A stretch of 64,000 nucleotides of DNA from Streptomyces sp. NRRL S-118 (GTDB lineage: Bacteria > Actinomycetota > Actinomycetes > Streptomycetales > Streptomycetaceae): positions 264,238 to 328,237 of the forward strand of contig NZ_KL591013.1 in NCBI RefSeq assembly GCF_000716335.1, read 5' to 3'. The notes beneath the pieces were generated by a model. The model saw only the letters and a program-made list of their open reading frames with translations, ran no database searches and was not told where the DNA came from. Made by a program: the position numbers and the translations under genes. Numbering within the stretch: the stretch's first letter is position 1; every line of letters starts with the position of its first letter. Shown in pieces: positions 1 through 7,999 of this stretch.

Positions 1-8
1 GAGAGGCC

Positions 9-530
9 CTAGCCCTCCGGGGGCGGGTCGTCGTGCAGGATGCGCTGGAAGAGGTGGTGATCGCGCCACTCGCCGTCGATGTGGAGGTACCGCGGCGCGG
101 TGCCGATCCGCTGGAAGCCGCTCTTGGCGAGGACGCGCTGCGATGCGGTGTTGGAAAGGACGGTGCCCGCTTCGACGCGGTGCAGGCCCAGTTCCTCGCG
201 AGCGGCCCGGCACACCGCGCCCACGAGCCGGGTGGCCAGGCCCTGCCCGGTGTACTCCGCGTCCACCCAGTACCCGAGGGACGCGCTGCGGAAGGGGCCC
301 AGCGCGATCCCGGACAGCGTGGCCCCCGCGACGACCCGTGCCGCGGGCTCGTCGACGGCGAGCCACAACCGGCTGCCCGGGGCCGTGATCCGCGCGAGCT
401 GCGTCCCGGCGGTGTAGTAGTCCGCGGGCCGCCGCGGCTCCCAGGGCCGCATGTACGCCCGGTTGCGGGCCAGGGCGGCGGCGAGGGCGGGCGCGTCGGC
501 GGGTTCGGCGGGGCGCACGGTGATCGTCAT
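9..530 (-). CDS. GNAT family N-acetyltransferase (RimJ/RimL-like)
   Basis: A complete 173-residue protein from ATG to TAG. The fold of GNAT acetyl-CoA-dependent N-acetyltransferases is recognisable: an N-terminal beta/alpha unit, a central strand ending LGYWVD, the acetyl-CoA pyrophosphate-binding loop YTGQGLATRLV near residues 93-103, and the C-terminal motif ending SQRVLAKSGFQRIG. This arrangement is typical of RimJ/RimL enzymes that acetylate protein N-termini or small amines. The substrate cannot be told from sequence. It lies 19 bp downstream of nnaR on the same strand and may be read through from the narK-nnaR operon, although nothing ties it functionally to nitrate use. Confidence 0.85.
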   Translation of the reverse strand: MTITVRPAEPADAPALAAALARNRAYMRPWEPRRPADYYTAGTQLARITAPGSRLWLAVDEPAARVVAGATLSGIALGPFRSASLGYWVDAEYTGQGLATRLVGAVCRAAREELGLHRVEAGTVLSNTASQRVLAKSGFQRIGTAPRYLHIDGEWRDHHLFQRILHDDPPPEG

Positions 531-549
531 CCGGCCACCGTAGCGACGC

Positions 550-1758
550 TCAGGCGTCGGCGTACTTGGCGTCCGCGCCCGGGTCCAGGGCCAGCCGGTA
601 GCCGCGTTTGACGACCGTCTGGATCAGCTTGGGGGCACCGAGGGCGGAGCGGAGTCGGGCCATCGCCGTCTCGACGGCGTGCTCGTCGCGGCCGGCGCCC
701 GGCAGGGCGCGCAGCAGGTCGGCACGGGAGACGACCCAGCCGGGGCGGCGGGCCAGCGAGTGCAGCAGGGACATGCCCGCGGGCGGTACGGGACGCAGGT
801 CGCCGTCGACCAGGACCGCGTGGCCCCGGATCTCGATGCGGCGCCCGGCCACGGGCAGCGTCCGGGCCCGGGCGGGCAGCTCCTGGCACAGCAGCTGGAC
901 CAGCGGGCCGAGCCGGAAGCGGGCGGGCTGGATCGTGTCGATGCCGTGGGCCTGGAGCGGCAGGGCGGTGACCGGTCCGACGCAGGCCGCCAGCACGCCG
1001 TGGTGGAGGGCGTCGAGCAGCTCGGGCAGCAGACCGCGGTTCTCGGCACGGTTCAGCAGTGACGCTCCGGCCGGGGCGCTGGTGAACGTCACCGCGTCCA
1101 GCGAGCGGGCCACGGTCGCGTCGATGAGCCGGTCCAGCGGCGCGAGGTCCTCCGGCGGCATCCACCGGTAGACCGGGACGACCACGACGTCCGCCCCGGC
1201 GTCCCGCAGCGCCTCGACGAACCCGGGCAGCGGCTCGCCGTGCAGCTGGAGGGCGATGCGCCGCCCGGAGACGTCCTGGCCGAGGAGCCGGTCCAGGACC
1301 TCGGCCATGGAGTCCGAGCCGGGCGACCAGTCCTCGGTGAGCCCGGCGGCCCGCACCGCGCCCTTGACCTTCGGGCCGCGGGCCAGGACCTGCGCGCCCC
1401 GCAGACGGGCGAGCAGCTCCTCCCCGTGGCCCCACCCGTCTGCGGCCTCCAGCCAGCCCCGGAACCCGATCGCGGTGGTCGCGACCACGATGTCCGGGGC
1501 GTGGCGGATGAGGCTCTCGGTGGCCTCCAGGAGCTCCGCGTCGTCGGCGAGCGGCACGATCCGCAGTGCCGGGGCGTGCAGGACCGCGGCTCCGCGACGT
1601 TCCAGCAGCGCGCCCAGTTCGTCCGCCCGGCGTGCCGCGGTGACTCCGACGGTGAACCCGGCGAGCGGGCCGTGTGCTTGCTCGTGCATGACATCAGAGG
1701 GTGGCAAGGGTGCGTGACGGTCCTGGTTCACCGAGATTTCTCCCCCGTTACGTCCCAT
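550..1758 (-). CDS. nnaR: NnaR-type nitrate/nitrite regulator: uroporphyrinogen-III synthase domain plus winged helix
   Basis: A 402-residue two-domain protein. Residues about 30-290 match the HemD (uroporphyrinogen-III synthase) fold, beginning GFTVGVTAARRADELGALL. The last ~95 residues form an OmpR/PhoB-type winged helix (GMSLLHSLARRPGWVVSRAD ... VETAMARLRSALG ... VVKRGYRLAL). This HemD-DNA-binding fusion next to narK is the layout of NnaR in S. coelicolor, a GlnR target that co-activates nitrate/nitrite genes. I therefore read it as a regulator rather than the housekeeping haem enzyme, which is an inference from family and synteny. The first ATG (1758) is preferred because a GAGGTG ribosome site lies 9 nt upstream, inside the end of narK. 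A second ATG at 1689 lacks one. The gap from narK is only 6 bp, so the two are probably co-transcribed. Confidence 0.82.
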   Translation of the reverse strand: MGRNGGEISVNQDRHAPLPPSDVMHEQAHGPLAGFTVGVTAARRADELGALLERRGAAVLHAPALRIVPLADDAELLEATESLIRHAPDIVVATTAIGFRGWLEAADGWGHGEELLARLRGAQVLARGPKVKGAVRAAGLTEDWSPGSDSMAEVLDRLLGQDVSGRRIALQLHGEPLPGFVEALRDAGADVVVVPVYRWMPPEDLAPLDRLIDATVARSLDAVTFTSAPAGASLLNRAENRGLLPELLDALHHGVLAACVGPVTALPLQAHGIDTIQPARFRLGPLVQLLCQELPARARTLPVAGRRIEIRGHAVLVDGDLRPVPPAGMSLLHSLARRPGWVVSRADLLRALPGAGRDEHAVETAMARLRSALGAPKLIQTVVKRGYRLALDPGADAKYADA

Positions 1759-1764
1759 GCCGGA

Positions 1765-3096
1765 TCACACCTCGGAGTAGCTGAGCTGCCGCTTGGCGGG
1801 GATCTCCACGGGGCGGCGAAGGTATACCGCCCAGGTGACGGTCAGGCAGGCCGCGTAGAAGACGAGGAAGGCGACGAAGGCGGCGGTGCCGGTGCCGGCG
1901 GTCTGGAAGGACTGCCGGAAGGCGAGGTTGATGGCGAGCCCGCCGATCGCGCCGATCGCGCCGATCAGTCCGATCGCGGCGCCGGAGAGCCGCCGGCCGT
2001 ACGCGTCGGCCTCCTCTCCCGCCAGGCCCGAGGCGTGCGCCTTGGCCTGGAAGATGGCGGGGATCATCTTGAACGTGGAGCCGTTGCCGAGCCCGCTGAG
2101 GATGAACAGGGAGATGAAGCCGACGAGGAAGACGGCGAGCGACTCGATGACGGAGGCGTAGACGACCACACCGGTCGCGGCGGCCATGGCCACGAAGGTC
2201 CACAGCGTGATGCGGGCGCCGCCGTGCTTGTCGGCGAGGGAGCCGCCGAGCGGGCGGATCAGGGAGCCGAGCAGCGGGCCGATGAAGGTGAGGGACGCGG
2301 CCTGGAGCGGCGTACGCCCGAACTGGGTCTGGAGGACGAGGCCGAAGGCGAAGCTGTAGCCGATGAACGAGCCGAAGGTGCCGATGTAGAGGAACGCCAT
2401 GATCCAGGTGTGGGCGTCCTTGACCGCCTCCTTGACGGCGCCGGTGTCGTTCTTCACGGGCGCCAGGTTGTCCATGTAGAGCGCGGCGCACACGGCGGCG
2501 ATCACGATCAGCGGGATGTAGATCCCGAGCACGACCCGCGGCTGGGCCGCGCCCGCCGTACCGATGACGAGCAGGCCGACGAGCTGGACGACGGGGACGC
2601 CGATGTTGCCGCCGCCCGCGTTCAGCCCGAGGGCCCAGCCCTTCTTGTGGAGGGGGAAGAAGGCGTTGATGTTCGTCATCGACGAGGCGAAGTTGCCGCC
2701 GCCGACGCCGGTGAGCGCGGCGACCAGCAGGAAGGTGGTGTACGACGTCCCCGGCTCCATCACGGCGTACGCGGCGCCCGTGGGCAGCAGGAGCAGCAGC
2801 GCGCTGAAGATGGTCCAGTTGCGTCCGCCGAAGCGGGCGACGGCGAAGGTGTAGGGCACCCGGATCAGGGCCCCCACGAGCGTCGCCACCGCGATGAGGG
2901 AGAACTTGCCGGCCGGGTCGATGCCGTACTCCGGTCCCATGAACAGGACCATCACGGACCACAGCGTCCAGATGGAGAACCCGATGTGCTCGGAGAGGAC
3001 GGAGAAGAGGAGGTTGCGCTTGGCGATGCGCTCACCCTTCTCCCGCCAGAAGGTCTCGTCCTCAGGGTCCCACTGCTCGATCCACCGGCCGCTCAT
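1765..3096 (-). CDS. narK: Nitrate/nitrite transporter, MFS NarK type
   Basis: A 443-residue polytopic membrane protein with about 12 hydrophobic segments. Two glycine-rich nitrate-signature-like stretches are visible: LTGVGGGNFASSMTNINAFF near residues 130-150, and ISLFILSGLGNGSTFKMIPA near 330-350. The charged N-terminus (WIEQWDPEDETFWREKGERI) is characteristic of actinobacterial NarK proteins. It should move nitrate and/or nitrite across the cytoplasmic membrane; uptake versus export cannot be settled from sequence. The ATG has a clean GGAGG site 6 nt upstream. It is the first gene of the narK-nnaR operon and carries two dyads upstream (3120-3137 and 3157-3193). Confidence 0.92.
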   Translation of the reverse strand: MSGRWIEQWDPEDETFWREKGERIAKRNLLFSVLSEHIGFSIWTLWSVMVLFMGPEYGIDPAGKFSLIAVATLVGALIRVPYTFAVARFGGRNWTIFSALLLLLPTGAAYAVMEPGTSYTTFLLVAALTGVGGGNFASSMTNINAFFPLHKKGWALGLNAGGGNIGVPVVQLVGLLVIGTAGAAQPRVVLGIYIPLIVIAAVCAALYMDNLAPVKNDTGAVKEAVKDAHTWIMAFLYIGTFGSFIGYSFAFGLVLQTQFGRTPLQAASLTFIGPLLGSLIRPLGGSLADKHGGARITLWTFVAMAAATGVVVYASVIESLAVFLVGFISLFILSGLGNGSTFKMIPAIFQAKAHASGLAGEEADAYGRRLSGAAIGLIGAIGAIGGLAINLAFRQSFQTAGTGTAAFVAFLVFYAACLTVTWAVYLRRPVEIPAKRQLSYSEV

Positions 3097-3119
3097 CGCG
3101 TACCTCCACTGCTGTCAGA

Positions 3120-3137
3120 TCCTGAATCCCGTCAGGA
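3120..3137. promoter_or_regulatory. Inverted repeat close upstream of narK
   Basis: TCCTGA-N6-TCAGGA, a perfect 6-bp dyad with a 6-bp spacer, 24 to 41 bp upstream of the narK ATG. The position would overlap a transcription start or early leader, so it is a candidate operator. No regulator is identified. Confidence 0.35.
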
Positions 3138-3156
3138 CCGACGCTAGGGAGGATGC

Positions 3157-3193
3157 GTTTCAGCCCGGTCATACGACGTGACCGGGCTGAAAC
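3157..3193. promoter_or_regulatory. Mirror-image GlnR-type box (or hairpin terminator) upstream of narK-nnaR
   Basis: A perfect 15-bp inverted repeat around a 7-nt centre. Read on the plus strand its right half is GTGAC-N6-GAAAC, exactly the a-site/b-site spacing described for Streptomyces GlnR (gTnAc-N6-GaAAc). The left half is the same motif on the other strand (ATGAC-N6-GAAAC). It lies 61 bp upstream of the narK ATG, and narK/nnaR are nitrogen-regulated in S. coelicolor, so a GlnR site is the favoured reading. The classical box has its two half-boxes in the same direction, so the inverted layout is unusual. The dyad also lies 77 bp past the stop of the upstream minus-strand operon and could act as its terminator; both roles are possible. 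Confidence 0.55.
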
Positions 3194-3270
3194 CTTGCTC
3201 TCACGGGCGGGCGGGAGCGGCGGTGAGGAGTGGCCGCCTCCGCCCCTCGGGGCCTGCCCCGGGACACCCC

Positions 3271-4164
3271 CTAGGACGCGCGGAAGGTCTCCCCGTACAT
3301 CTTCCAGACCAGCGGCGTCCTCAGGGTGAGGTTGCCGTCGCGCAGGAAGGCGCGCTGGGCCGTGTCGATGCGGCTGGTGTCCTGGTCGGCCTTCGACTCC
3401 GTCATCGCCTGGCGGCAGGCGTCGAGGAAGGCGTCCAGGTACTCCTTCTCCTTGCCGCCCTCCGCCTTGGTCTTGATCATGCCCCGGACCCGCTCGCGGA
3501 TCTCGTAGAAGCCGTTCTTGTCGATGCCGGGGCCGTGGAAGACCATGGCGTCGTAGTAGATGAACTGGCCGAGCGTCCCCAGGCCGTCCAGCTTGGCGAG
3601 GTCGACGGCGGGCTTGAAGTACATGCTGTCGCGGACCGCGTCCTGCGCCTTGCGGAAGGCGGGCTTCTCGCTCTCCGCCTGCCATGCCTCGACGAACCCG
3701 GTGCCCAGGCCCTCGTGCGAGTCCGTGCCGTCGACCGCCCGCAGTGCGGGCACGTACGGGGCCAGCGCGTTGTCCGGGTGCTCCTTGGTGTACGACTCGA
3801 CGAGGATCCGCATGTCCCTGGTGCCGGAGCAGAAGCCGATCACGCCTCCGCAGTAGCCGTCGCCGTCGGCGCTGTCGGCGATGTGGCCGTACAGCGTCCG
3901 CCAGTCCTTGGTGGAGTTCATGGCGGAGCCGAGGATCTGGTGGGCCAGCTCCTTCTTGTCCGGGGCCGCGAGCCCCGGCGGCATCTTGGCGAGCAGCTCC
4001 TCGGCCGACTCCAGCTCCTCCTCGGCGCGCTTGGCCGCGCCCTGGCTCTCCGACGCACCGGCCGCCTCCGACGCCTCGGGCTTCGGGGTGGGGGTGAGGG
4101 TGAAGATCGCCAGGACGAGGAGCGGGGCGACGGCGAACAGCAGCCACCTGGCACGCAGCATCAT
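3271..4164 (-). CDS. Membrane-anchored GH46 chitosanase homologue lacking the catalytic Glu
   Basis: A 297-residue protein. One N-terminal hydrophobic segment (WLLFAVAPLLVLAIFTL) acts as signal or anchor, followed by an Ala/Glu-rich linker, then a full-length GH46 domain from about residue 70. Against the Streptomyces N174 chitosanase as I remember it, the match is continuous: MNSTKDW, GGVIGFCSGTRDM, GLGTGF, LGQFIYYDAMVFHGPG and DTSRIDTAQR. The catalytic acid Glu22, found in the chitosanase motif AENS, is Met82 here (codon ATG, 3919-3921). Asp40 is kept as Asp100, exactly 18 residues later. Thr45, which positions the water, is Cys105, and Arg42 is Asp102. A glycan-binding or structural role is therefore more likely than hydrolysis. 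The start overlaps the acyltransferase stop (ATGA at 4161-4164), so translation is coupled. It is the last gene of the aminoglycan operon. Confidence 0.9.
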   Translation of the reverse strand: MMLRARWLLFAVAPLLVLAIFTLTPTPKPEASEAAGASESQGAAKRAEEELESAEELLAKMPPGLAAPDKKELAHQILGSAMNSTKDWRTLYGHIADSADGDGYCGGVIGFCSGTRDMRILVESYTKEHPDNALAPYVPALRAVDGTDSHEGLGTGFVEAWQAESEKPAFRKAQDAVRDSMYFKPAVDLAKLDGLGTLGQFIYYDAMVFHGPGIDKNGFYEIRERVRGMIKTKAEGGKEKEYLDAFLDACRQAMTESKADQDTSRIDTAQRAFLRDGNLTLRTPLVWKMYGETFRAS

Positions 4165-5816
4165 TTCTCGAGGCCCTTCCTGCTCCGCGACGCCGTGCCC
4201 GACGGCCACAGCCTGGGCCGCCGCTTGGCGGCCACGTCCTCCAGCCAGCCGAACATCAGGATGCAGTACGCGATCAGCGACCAGCTGAAGAGCAGGGTCG
4301 GCCACGGGCTGTTCATCAGCCACGGCAGGTCGCGCCACATCACCTCCAGCGACCACAGCCGGTTCCACATCGTCACGGCGATGGCGATGCACACGTTGTG
4401 CCAGAGGTAGACGGTCACCGCACGCGAGTTGAGGAGCGTGATGGCACCGTCGAAGCGCCGCAGCAGCCGGGGCCACTCGGACCACGACGGGCTGAAGTGC
4501 AGCAGCAGGAGGACGAAGCCCAGGCCCCAGAAGGCGGAGGCGAACGGCATGTTCCCCAGCTGGTTCTCGGCGCTCAGCCCGTGGTCGACCGCCCACCACA
4601 TGCCGAAGCCCATGATGAACGGCGCGACGGACGGGATCACGTAGGCGGGCAGCCGCTGCAGCACGCCCAGCTGGTGCGCCATGCCGAGGATCCAGCAGGC
4701 GCCGAACTCGCCGATCCCGTACAGGATCGGCGCGACCGACTCACCGGCCTCGAGGTAGCCGAAGTTGAGCGCGGCCATCAGGACGAGCGGCGCCGCGATC
4801 GTCAGCCAGGGCTGCTTGCGCAGCGCCACGAGGAACAGCGGGGACAGCAGCACGAACCACAGGTAGGCGCGGATGTACCACAGCGGTCCGGCGAACGGCT
4901 CCGCCCACGTGCCGGGCAGGATCCCGGGGACGCCGGCCAGTTCGGCGGCGTTCGGCGGGTCGCTCAGCGGCAGGACCCAGAACAGCAGCTCCAGCCACCA
5001 GGTGAGGGTGTCCTCGCCCTCGGCCGGGCCCCAGCCCTGGACGAGCATGCCGGTCACGCCGATGGCACCGGCCGCCCACAGCGGGGGCAGCAGGCGCCGG
5101 ACCCGGCTCTTGATGACCTGGACGGGCGGGCGCTTGAGGGACCGCGCCATCAGGTTGCCCGCAAGGGCGAACATGACGCCCATGGACGGGAAGACCAGCG
5201 GGAGCCACATCCAGCCGGTCAGGTGGTACAGCACGACCCGGAAGAGCGCGAGCGCCCGCAGCAGGTCGAAGTACCGGTCCCGGCCCGGCGCCTTGGGCGC
5301 GGCGGGGGCGGCGGTGTCCGTGGCGGCGGGCCCGGGGTCCGCGGTCTCCGGTGCGGCGAGGGTCGCGGTGGACGGCCCGGCCGGCGCGAAGGTGTCCGGT
5401 TCGGTCCCGTACCGCGCGTACGGCGACGGGGCGGTCCGCGCCCCGGCCGCCGGGCCCGGGTCCGGTTCCGTGCCGAACGGCGCGTACGGCCGTCCGCCCT
5501 GCTCCGCCCCGCTGGGCGCGAAGGGGTCCGGTTCCCGGCCGAACGGCGCGTACGGCGAGGAGGAGGCGGACTGCGTCCCCGACGGTGCGAAGGGATCGGG
5601 ACCCGGGGCCGCCGCCGGGTACGGCCGCGTGCCCTCGGGCTGCGCGGCGTGCCGGTCGTACGGCCGGTCGTCATGACCGCCGCCGCCGTACGGATCGTCG
5701 TTCCGCTGCTCGGTGCGGCGGCCGGCGCGGCGGTCGTCGAAGAAGCCGCCGGTGCCGTCACCGCTGCCGCTCCCGCGGCGGTCGTCGAAGAAGCCGCCGG
5801 TGTAGCCGTTCGTCAT
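4161..5816 (-). CDS. Acyltransferase-3 family membrane protein with a repetitive cytoplasmic N-terminus
   Basis: A 551-residue protein. Residues 1 to about 195 are low-complexity. They start with two copies of TGGFFDDRR (an exact 28-bp DNA repeat at 5727-5754 and 5775-5802), followed by several imperfect ~25-residue units containing PYAPFGTEPDPFAPSG. The C-terminal ~350 residues are an acyltransferase-3 (OafA/IcaC-like) domain: it opens DRYFDLLRALALFRVVLYHL with the conserved Arg and His, followed by about 10 membrane helices. Such proteins O-acylate extracellular polysaccharides. IcaC in the poly-GlcNAc operon of staphylococci belongs to this family, so O-acylation of the MatB product is a reasonable inference. 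The ATG shares an ATGA overlap with matB (5813-5816), and the stop overlaps the GH46 start in the same way. Confidence 0.88.
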   Translation of the reverse strand: MTNGYTGGFFDDRRGSGSGDGTGGFFDDRRAGRRTEQRNDDPYGGGGHDDRPYDRHAAQPEGTRPYPAAAPGPDPFAPSGTQSASSSPYAPFGREPDPFAPSGAEQGGRPYAPFGTEPDPGPAAGARTAPSPYARYGTEPDTFAPAGPSTATLAAPETADPGPAATDTAAPAAPKAPGRDRYFDLLRALALFRVVLYHLTGWMWLPLVFPSMGVMFALAGNLMARSLKRPPVQVIKSRVRRLLPPLWAAGAIGVTGMLVQGWGPAEGEDTLTWWLELLFWVLPLSDPPNAAELAGVPGILPGTWAEPFAGPLWYIRAYLWFVLLSPLFLVALRKQPWLTIAAPLVLMAALNFGYLEAGESVAPILYGIGEFGACWILGMAHQLGVLQRLPAYVIPSVAPFIMGFGMWWAVDHGLSAENQLGNMPFASAFWGLGFVLLLLHFSPSWSEWPRLLRRFDGAITLLNSRAVTVYLWHNVCIAIAVTMWNRLWSLEVMWRDLPWLMNSPWPTLLFSWSLIAYCILMFGWLEDVAAKRRPRLWPSGTASRSRKGLEK

Positions 5817-7999
5817 GCGACCGGTCTCCGATCGTCGCTGCGGGCGCCGCGCTGCGTGGGGATGGAGCCCGGTGCCTCCACGGCTCCGGTGCGGCGCAGC
5901 TTCTGCCAGCGCAGCCGGCCGCCGGTGAGAGCGGTGATCCAGGATTGGAGCAGCACCACGTACATCAGCTGCCGGTAGAGGATCTGCTGGAGCGGGAGGG
6001 AGATGAGGTGCGTCATCTTCTCCTTGTCGAGCCGGAACGCGTATGCCGCACACACCGCCTGCACCAGGAGGACTCCCAGCCACGCCACGATCGTCTTCTG
6101 GGTGGGCCCGAAGACCAGGCCGTAGAGCAGGAAGACGTCGATGAGCGGCGCGAGCAGCGGAGTGATGACCATGAAGAGCGACACCAGCGGCAGACCGACG
6201 CGGCCGAACCGGCCGGACGGGCCGCGGTCGAACACGGACCCGCGGTGCTTCCAGATGGCCTGCATGGTGCCGTAGCTCCAGCGGTAGCGCTGCGACCACA
6301 GCTGCTGGACGGACTCGGGGGCCTCGGTCCAGGCGCGGGCGTTCTCCGCGTACACGACGTGCCAGCCGTCGCGGTGGATCGCCATGGTGATGTCGGTGTC
6401 CTCGGCGAGGGTGTCCTCGCTCATGCCGCCGACCCGCTCCAGCGCGGTGCGGCGGAAGGCGCCGACCGCACCGGGGATGGTGGGCATGCAGCGCAGCACG
6501 TCGTACATGCGCCGGTCGAGGTTGAAGCCCATCACGTACTCGATGTGCTGCCAGGCGCCGATCAGGGTGTCGCGGTTGCCGACCTTGGCGTTGCCCGCGA
6601 CCGCGCCGACGCGCGGGTCGCCGAACGGCTGCACCAGCTCGCGGACGGTGGACGGCTCGAAGACCGTGTCGCCGTCCATCATCACGATGATGTCGTGGCT
6701 GGCGTGCGCGATGCCGTTGTTGAGGGCGGCGGGCTTGCCGGAGTTCTCCTGGCGGACGACCCGGACGTTCGGCAGCCACATCCGCTCGACGATGTCCGCG
6801 GTGCCGTCCGAGGAGCCGTCGTCGATGACGATGACCTCGACCGGGTGGTCGCTCGCCATGAGGGAGCGGACCGTGTTCTCGATGCACTCCTTCTCGTTGT
6901 ACGCCGGGACCAGCACCGTGACCGGTTCCGTGACGGGGTCGCCCCAGCGGAAGCCGCGCCGGCGCACCTTGCGGGCGTGCGCGAACGCCAGGACGAGCAT
7001 CAGCCCGAAGCGCCCGATGACGAGGACGCCGACGATGGCGAGGCCGCCCACCAGCACGCCGGTGATGTTCTCGGAGATGCCGACGGCGTAGACGAACGCC
7101 TTGCCCTTCCACAGCTCCGCGCCGCTCACCTCGGTGTGGGCGCTGGGCGCCCCGAGGGCCTGGGTGAGCGTGGTGAACTCGTAGCCCTTGGCCTTCTGCT
7201 GCGGCAGGAAGCGGGCGAGCGCGGCGACGGTCTGCTCGCGGTTGCCGCCGGAGTCGTGCATCAGCACGATCGCGCCCTTGCCGGACTTCGGCGTGGCGTT
7301 CTTGATGATCGTGTCGACGCCCTGGCGCCGCCAGTCGTGGCTGTCGGTGTCGTTGAAGGCGGAGATGTAGCCGCGGCTGCCGACGTACTTGATCAGGCCC
7401 CAGTTCTTGTTGTCCAGGTGCCAGACGAAGTTGGAGTACGGGGCGCGGAAGAGGGAGGAGCGCACACCGGTCGCCCCGGCGAGCGCCATCTGGTTCTGGG
7501 ACAGCTCCCAGTCGATGCGCTCCTCGGACTGGAGCGAGAGATCCGGGTGGTTGAAGGTGTGCAGGCCGACCTCGTGGCCCTCCTTGACCATCCGCTCGAC
7601 GAGGTCGGGGTGGCGGGCGGTCATGGCGCCGGTGACGAAGAAGACCGCACGGGCGTCGTGCTTCTTCAGCTCGTCGAGGACCTTGGGGGTCCAGACCGGG
7701 TCGGGGCCGTCGTCGAAGGTCAGGACGATCTTGTCATCGGGGACGTTGAGGCTGGCGGGCTTCTCGGGGTCCCGCGCGTCGATGACCGGGCCGCCCTTGT
7801 GCACGGCCGAAGGCACCTGGTCCCGCTCCTCCAGGAGCCGGATCCGGTGGTCGGGCCGGATCTCGTTGTGCACGTAGCCGCGCAGCATGAGCATCGCGAA
7901 GAGAGCGACCAGGAAGAGGGAGGGCAGCAGATAGCGCATGGGCAGCCTGCGCCGGACGGCGCGCACCTTCGTCGCGCGCCGTCTGCCTGAGGTCGTCAT
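5813..7999 (-). CDS. matB: MatB: polysaccharide deacetylase fused to GT2 processive N-acetylglucosaminyltransferase
   Basis: A 728-residue membrane protein. There is an N-terminal anchor (residues 22-39). The NodB-type deacetylase domain has metal and catalytic motifs TFDDGPD (94-100) and HTFNHP (147-152), and a later GAIVLMHD. A membrane pair lies near 305-340. The family-2 glycosyltransferase domain (about 358-620) has PAYNE, DGD (442-444), AEDTD (532-536) and QRYRW (570-574), the full D, DxD, ED, QxxRW set of processive synthases. The C-terminal helices probably form the glycan channel. All catalytic motifs are intact. It matches MatB of S. lividans/S. coelicolor, needed with matA for mycelial pellet formation, and is equivalent to staphylococcal IcaA plus IcaB in one chain. 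Its ATG directly follows the TAA of the upstream gene. Confidence 0.92.
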   Translation of the reverse strand: MTTSGRRRATKVRAVRRRLPMRYLLPSLFLVALFAMLMLRGYVHNEIRPDHRIRLLEERDQVPSAVHKGGPVIDARDPEKPASLNVPDDKIVLTFDDGPDPVWTPKVLDELKKHDARAVFFVTGAMTARHPDLVERMVKEGHEVGLHTFNHPDLSLQSEERIDWELSQNQMALAGATGVRSSLFRAPYSNFVWHLDNKNWGLIKYVGSRGYISAFNDTDSHDWRRQGVDTIIKNATPKSGKGAIVLMHDSGGNREQTVAALARFLPQQKAKGYEFTTLTQALGAPSAHTEVSGAELWKGKAFVYAVGISENITGVLVGGLAIVGVLVIGRFGLMLVLAFAHARKVRRRGFRWGDPVTEPVTVLVPAYNEKECIENTVRSLMASDHPVEVIVIDDGSSDGTADIVERMWLPNVRVVRQENSGKPAALNNGIAHASHDIIVMMDGDTVFEPSTVRELVQPFGDPRVGAVAGNAKVGNRDTLIGAWQHIEYVMGFNLDRRMYDVLRCMPTIPGAVGAFRRTALERVGGMSEDTLAEDTDITMAIHRDGWHVVYAENARAWTEAPESVQQLWSQRYRWSYGTMQAIWKHRGSVFDRGPSGRFGRVGLPLVSLFMVITPLLAPLIDVFLLYGLVFGPTQKTIVAWLGVLLVQAVCAAYAFRLDKEKMTHLISLPLQQILYRQLMYVVLLQSWITALTGGRLRWQKLRRTGAVEAPGSIPTQRGARSDDRRPVA

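Noticed and set aside
1240..3147. Long plus-strand open frames opposite nnaR/narK and elsewhere (for example 635 residues here)
   Set aside because: They are mirror frames produced by high GC; composition is Gly/Asp/Arg-rich without domains and they oppose well-recognised genes.
3157..3193. Calling the inverted repeat simply an intrinsic terminator
   Set aside because: The arms match the GlnR a/b-site pattern with exact spacing and lie upstream of nitrogen genes, and no T-run follows; kept as dual possibility with the regulatory reading preferred.
4161..7112. A 983-residue reading frame spanning the acyltransferase and much of matB
   Set aside because: Its first 432 residues are antisense-frame sequence over matB on the same strand, Arg/His-rich and without family features; the ATGA overlap at 5813-5816 marks the true start.
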